Assembly: GCF_021440345.1 (NCBI RefSeq)
Contig: NZ_JAKCNS010000030.1
Span: 1 to 55,830, forward strand
Direction: 5' to 3'
Source of the DNA: Kluyvera intermedia
GTDB taxonomy: Bacteria; Pseudomonadota; Gammaproteobacteria; Enterobacterales; Enterobacteriaceae
Length of the DNA stretch: 55,830 bases
This document shows positions 55,812 through 55,830 of the stretch, one piece after another; positions within the stretch are counted from its first letter, which is position 1, and every line of letters begins with the position of its first letter. The position numbers and the translations under genes were made by a program. The notes under the pieces are model-generated. The model searched no databases and was not told where the DNA came from. It was given only the letters and a program-made list of their open reading frames with translations.

Positions 55812-55830
55812 GGAAGGTGCGAACAAGTTC
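55812..55830. mobile_element. Possible terminal inverted repeat of an IS5-family element (window edge)
   Basis: GGAAGGTGCGAACAAGTTC resembles the terminal inverted repeat of IS5-group elements, which begin GGAAGGTGCGAA. The element would extend beyond the window. The preceding bases (CTGG) do not fit the usual YTAR target, so the match needs the flanking sequence. Confidence 0.45.

Overview
The window is an enterobacterial chromosome segment. About 36 kb of core genome ends in a tRNA-Thr gene, and about 20 kb of stacked mobile DNA follows. Core order is (3' end of tRNA-Asp) dkgB - yafC - MFS - yafD - mltD - gloB / yafS / rnhA / dnaQ - aspV tRNA, then an efflux cluster, yafV, fadE, gmhA, yafJ, yafK, nqrABCDEF-nqrM, dinB, yafP, pepD, gpt, frsA, crl, phoE, proBA and thrW. 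Most of this matches Escherichia coli gene order. A complete Na+-NQR operon between yafK and dinB, an MFS gene beside yafC, and the absence of yafE, ivy and yafNO point away from Escherichia/Salmonella and towards a Klebsiella/Raoultella/Enterobacter-like genus. I cannot name the species from sequence alone.

Region 1 (1-18,300) holds housekeeping genes: aldo-keto reductase, peptidoglycan lytic transglycosylase, glyoxalase II, RNase HI, the DNA polymerase III proofreading subunit, acyl-CoA dehydrogenase and sedoheptulose-7-phosphate isomerase. A five-gene minus-strand cluster (8,695-13,848) combines a tripartite efflux set with an AI-2E-type permease and a small K+-channel-like protein. Region 2 (18,300-26,450) has yafJ/yafK and the sodium-pumping NADH:quinone oxidoreductase operon with its iron-sulfur maturation factor nqrM, but no flavin transferase gene apbE. 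Its leader carries a 17-codon ORF and a nested stem-loop. Region 3 (26,500-36,082) has dinB with a LexA box, peptidase, purine salvage, the sigma-S helper crl, the phosphate porin phoE with Pho boxes, proline synthesis, and thrW.

Region 4 (36,066-48,825) is a P4-family satellite-like element integrated at the 3' end of thrW. It has an integrase, two small cargo genes, a palindrome array, alpA, a tightly overlapping operon (Rha-like, DUF4222, Ash and unknown proteins) ending in a P4 alpha-type primase-helicase, an iteron origin, an SSB homologue, a PerC-like regulator, a second phased repeat array and a few right-end genes. No capsid-size or packaging genes of P4 (sid, delta, psu) are seen. 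The most unusual feature is a 106-residue non-SSB protein beside the integrase whose last residues equal the host SSB C-terminal tip (MDFDDDIPF), while the element's own SSB ends in a changed tip (DDEDPF). Helically phased 10-bp iterons, GTAGGGATA, probably mark the replication origin.

Region 5 (48,826-55,830) is a minus-strand genomic-island module with the order of E. coli CP4-57 (yfjP-Q-R-ypjK-yfjS-T, then DUF905, anti-restriction, RadC, DUF987 and a type IV toxin-antitoxin pair). It ends at a LysR-type gene remnant cut by what looks like an IS5-family end at the window edge. The satellite therefore sits between thrW and an older island.
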